Under the pieces are notes generated by a model. That model was not told the origin of the DNA, made no database searches, and saw nothing but the letters and a program-made list of their open reading frames with translations. This document shows positions 12,636 through 12,994 of a stretch of DNA of 12,994 nucleotides, piece by piece; positions within the stretch are counted from its first letter, which is position 1; each line of letters begins with the position of its first letter. The position numbers were made by a program, and so were the translations under genes. The stretch covers positions 1 to 12,994 of the forward strand of contig JAAYPD010000448.1 of NCBI GenBank assembly GCA_012520015.1, in the 5' to 3' direction. This DNA is from Methanomicrobiales archaeon (GTDB lineage: Archaea; Halobacteriota; Methanomicrobia; Methanomicrobiales; Methanospirillaceae).

Positions 12636-12994
12636 TTATTGCCAGAACCTGTGCGTCTTTACAAAATTACGTTCTGCTTTAAGGATCTCTCTCATCAGCG
12701 CATCGCCGTCTGTGTATGTTGCCAGTATTCTTGATGCCGTTTCAGGCCCGACGCCCCTTGCAGAGAGGATCAGAATCGCTTTTTTTCCGCTTGAAAGGAC
12801 CATGTTTGCGTTTCTTATAAGTTTCTGTTCAATGGCCTTCTCCTCTGTGTTTTTGCTCTTTTTATTGGCTGCAGCAAAGAGGTCGGCCTCATAAGGTTTC
12901 AGGGCTGCAATCAGTCGTGCTCCACAGTTACCGCAGACCGGCTGATCCTGGACCCGCCCTACTACTGTTCTGCTCTTCCATTTCCGGCAGTTCA
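12636..12994 (-). CDS. Lhr-type DEAD/DEAH helicase, C-terminal part (runs off window)
   Basis: 118 residues of the C-terminal end, open at the right edge. It starts inside a zinc-binding segment (CRKWKSR...VCGNCGARLIAALKP), whose first cysteine partner lies outside the window, then a helical part EEKAIEQKLIRNANMVLSSG and the motif KKAILILSARGVGPETASRI, a helix-hairpin-helix-like stretch, ending ILKAERNFVKTHRFWQ. Zinc ribbon, then (N)A-N-x-V-L-S-x-G-K, ARGVGP-x-TA and a final F-W are the C-terminus of large archaeal Lhr-like superfamily 2 helicases (about 900 residues), which act on DNA or RNA in repair and replication. The core motor domains are not in the window. It converges with tbp. Confidence 0.85.
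   Translation of the reverse strand, partial: NCRKWKSRTVVGRVQDQPVCGNCGARLIAALKPYEADLFAAANKKSKNTEEKAIEQKLIRNANMVLSSGKKAILILSARGVGPETASRILATYTDGDALMREILKAERNFVKTHRFWQ

Noticed and set aside
1..12994. CRISPR array
   Set aside because: No regularly spaced direct repeats of 24-40 bases were seen; the only tandem repeat is the 10-bp duplication at 3333-3352.

Overview
The window reads as a piece of chromosome from a methanogenic archaeon, most likely of the order Methanomicrobiales (Methanospirillum or a close relative). The grounds are archaeal-type Cbf5, a two-repeat TATA-binding protein, the C-terminus of an archaeal Lhr-type helicase, tRNAs without encoded CCA, TATA-box promoters and some probably leaderless genes, and an AMP-forming medium-chain acyl-CoA synthetase of the kind common in these methanogens. 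The genus is an inference; the archaeal assignment is firm.

Layout. 1-407 (-): 5' part of a TctA/DUF112-like membrane protein, divergent from a tight hemD-cbf5 operon (471-2098, +), with tRNA-Ser(GGA) just downstream (2137-2220). Then comes about 1.25 kb without a convincing gene (2221-3480). It holds a cluster of hairpins, possibly a structured RNA or a decayed insertion-sequence end. 3500-4321 (-) encodes a secreted protein of unknown family. 4337-4963 is mostly empty, with one 48-residue orphan ORF.

5691-4964 (-) is the most interesting unit. A 51-residue protein and a GNAT acetyltransferase overlap by 4 nt and sit behind a perfect 16-bp palindrome on the promoter, the layout of an autoregulated toxin-antitoxin module. 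The small gene had not been listed as an ORF because of its length. Next to it, 5775-6557 looks like debris of an integrated element: a start-less zinc-ribbon fragment (-) and three tightly packed small ORFs (+), the last apparently broken by a one-base insertion next to its start codon.

6685-8836 (+) is AT-rich and encodes two extracytoplasmic TPR proteins. Beyond it lie housekeeping-type genes: a UDP-sugar 4-epimerase-like SDR (8873-9796, -), tRNA-Leu(CAG) (10030-10114, -), the acyl-CoA synthetase (10237-11904, -) divergent from a TATA-binding protein (12054-12632, +), and the C-terminal end of an Lhr-like helicase (12636-12994, -) whose stop codon lies 3 nt from that of the TATA-binding protein.

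Functionally the window joins core information processing (Cbf5, TBP, Lhr, two tRNAs), tetrapyrrole synthesis (HemD, towards siroheme, F430 and corrinoids), surface-sugar synthesis (epimerase) and fatty-acid activation. The accessory material lies between about 2.2 kb and 8.8 kb, directly downstream of a tRNA gene, a usual place for integration.
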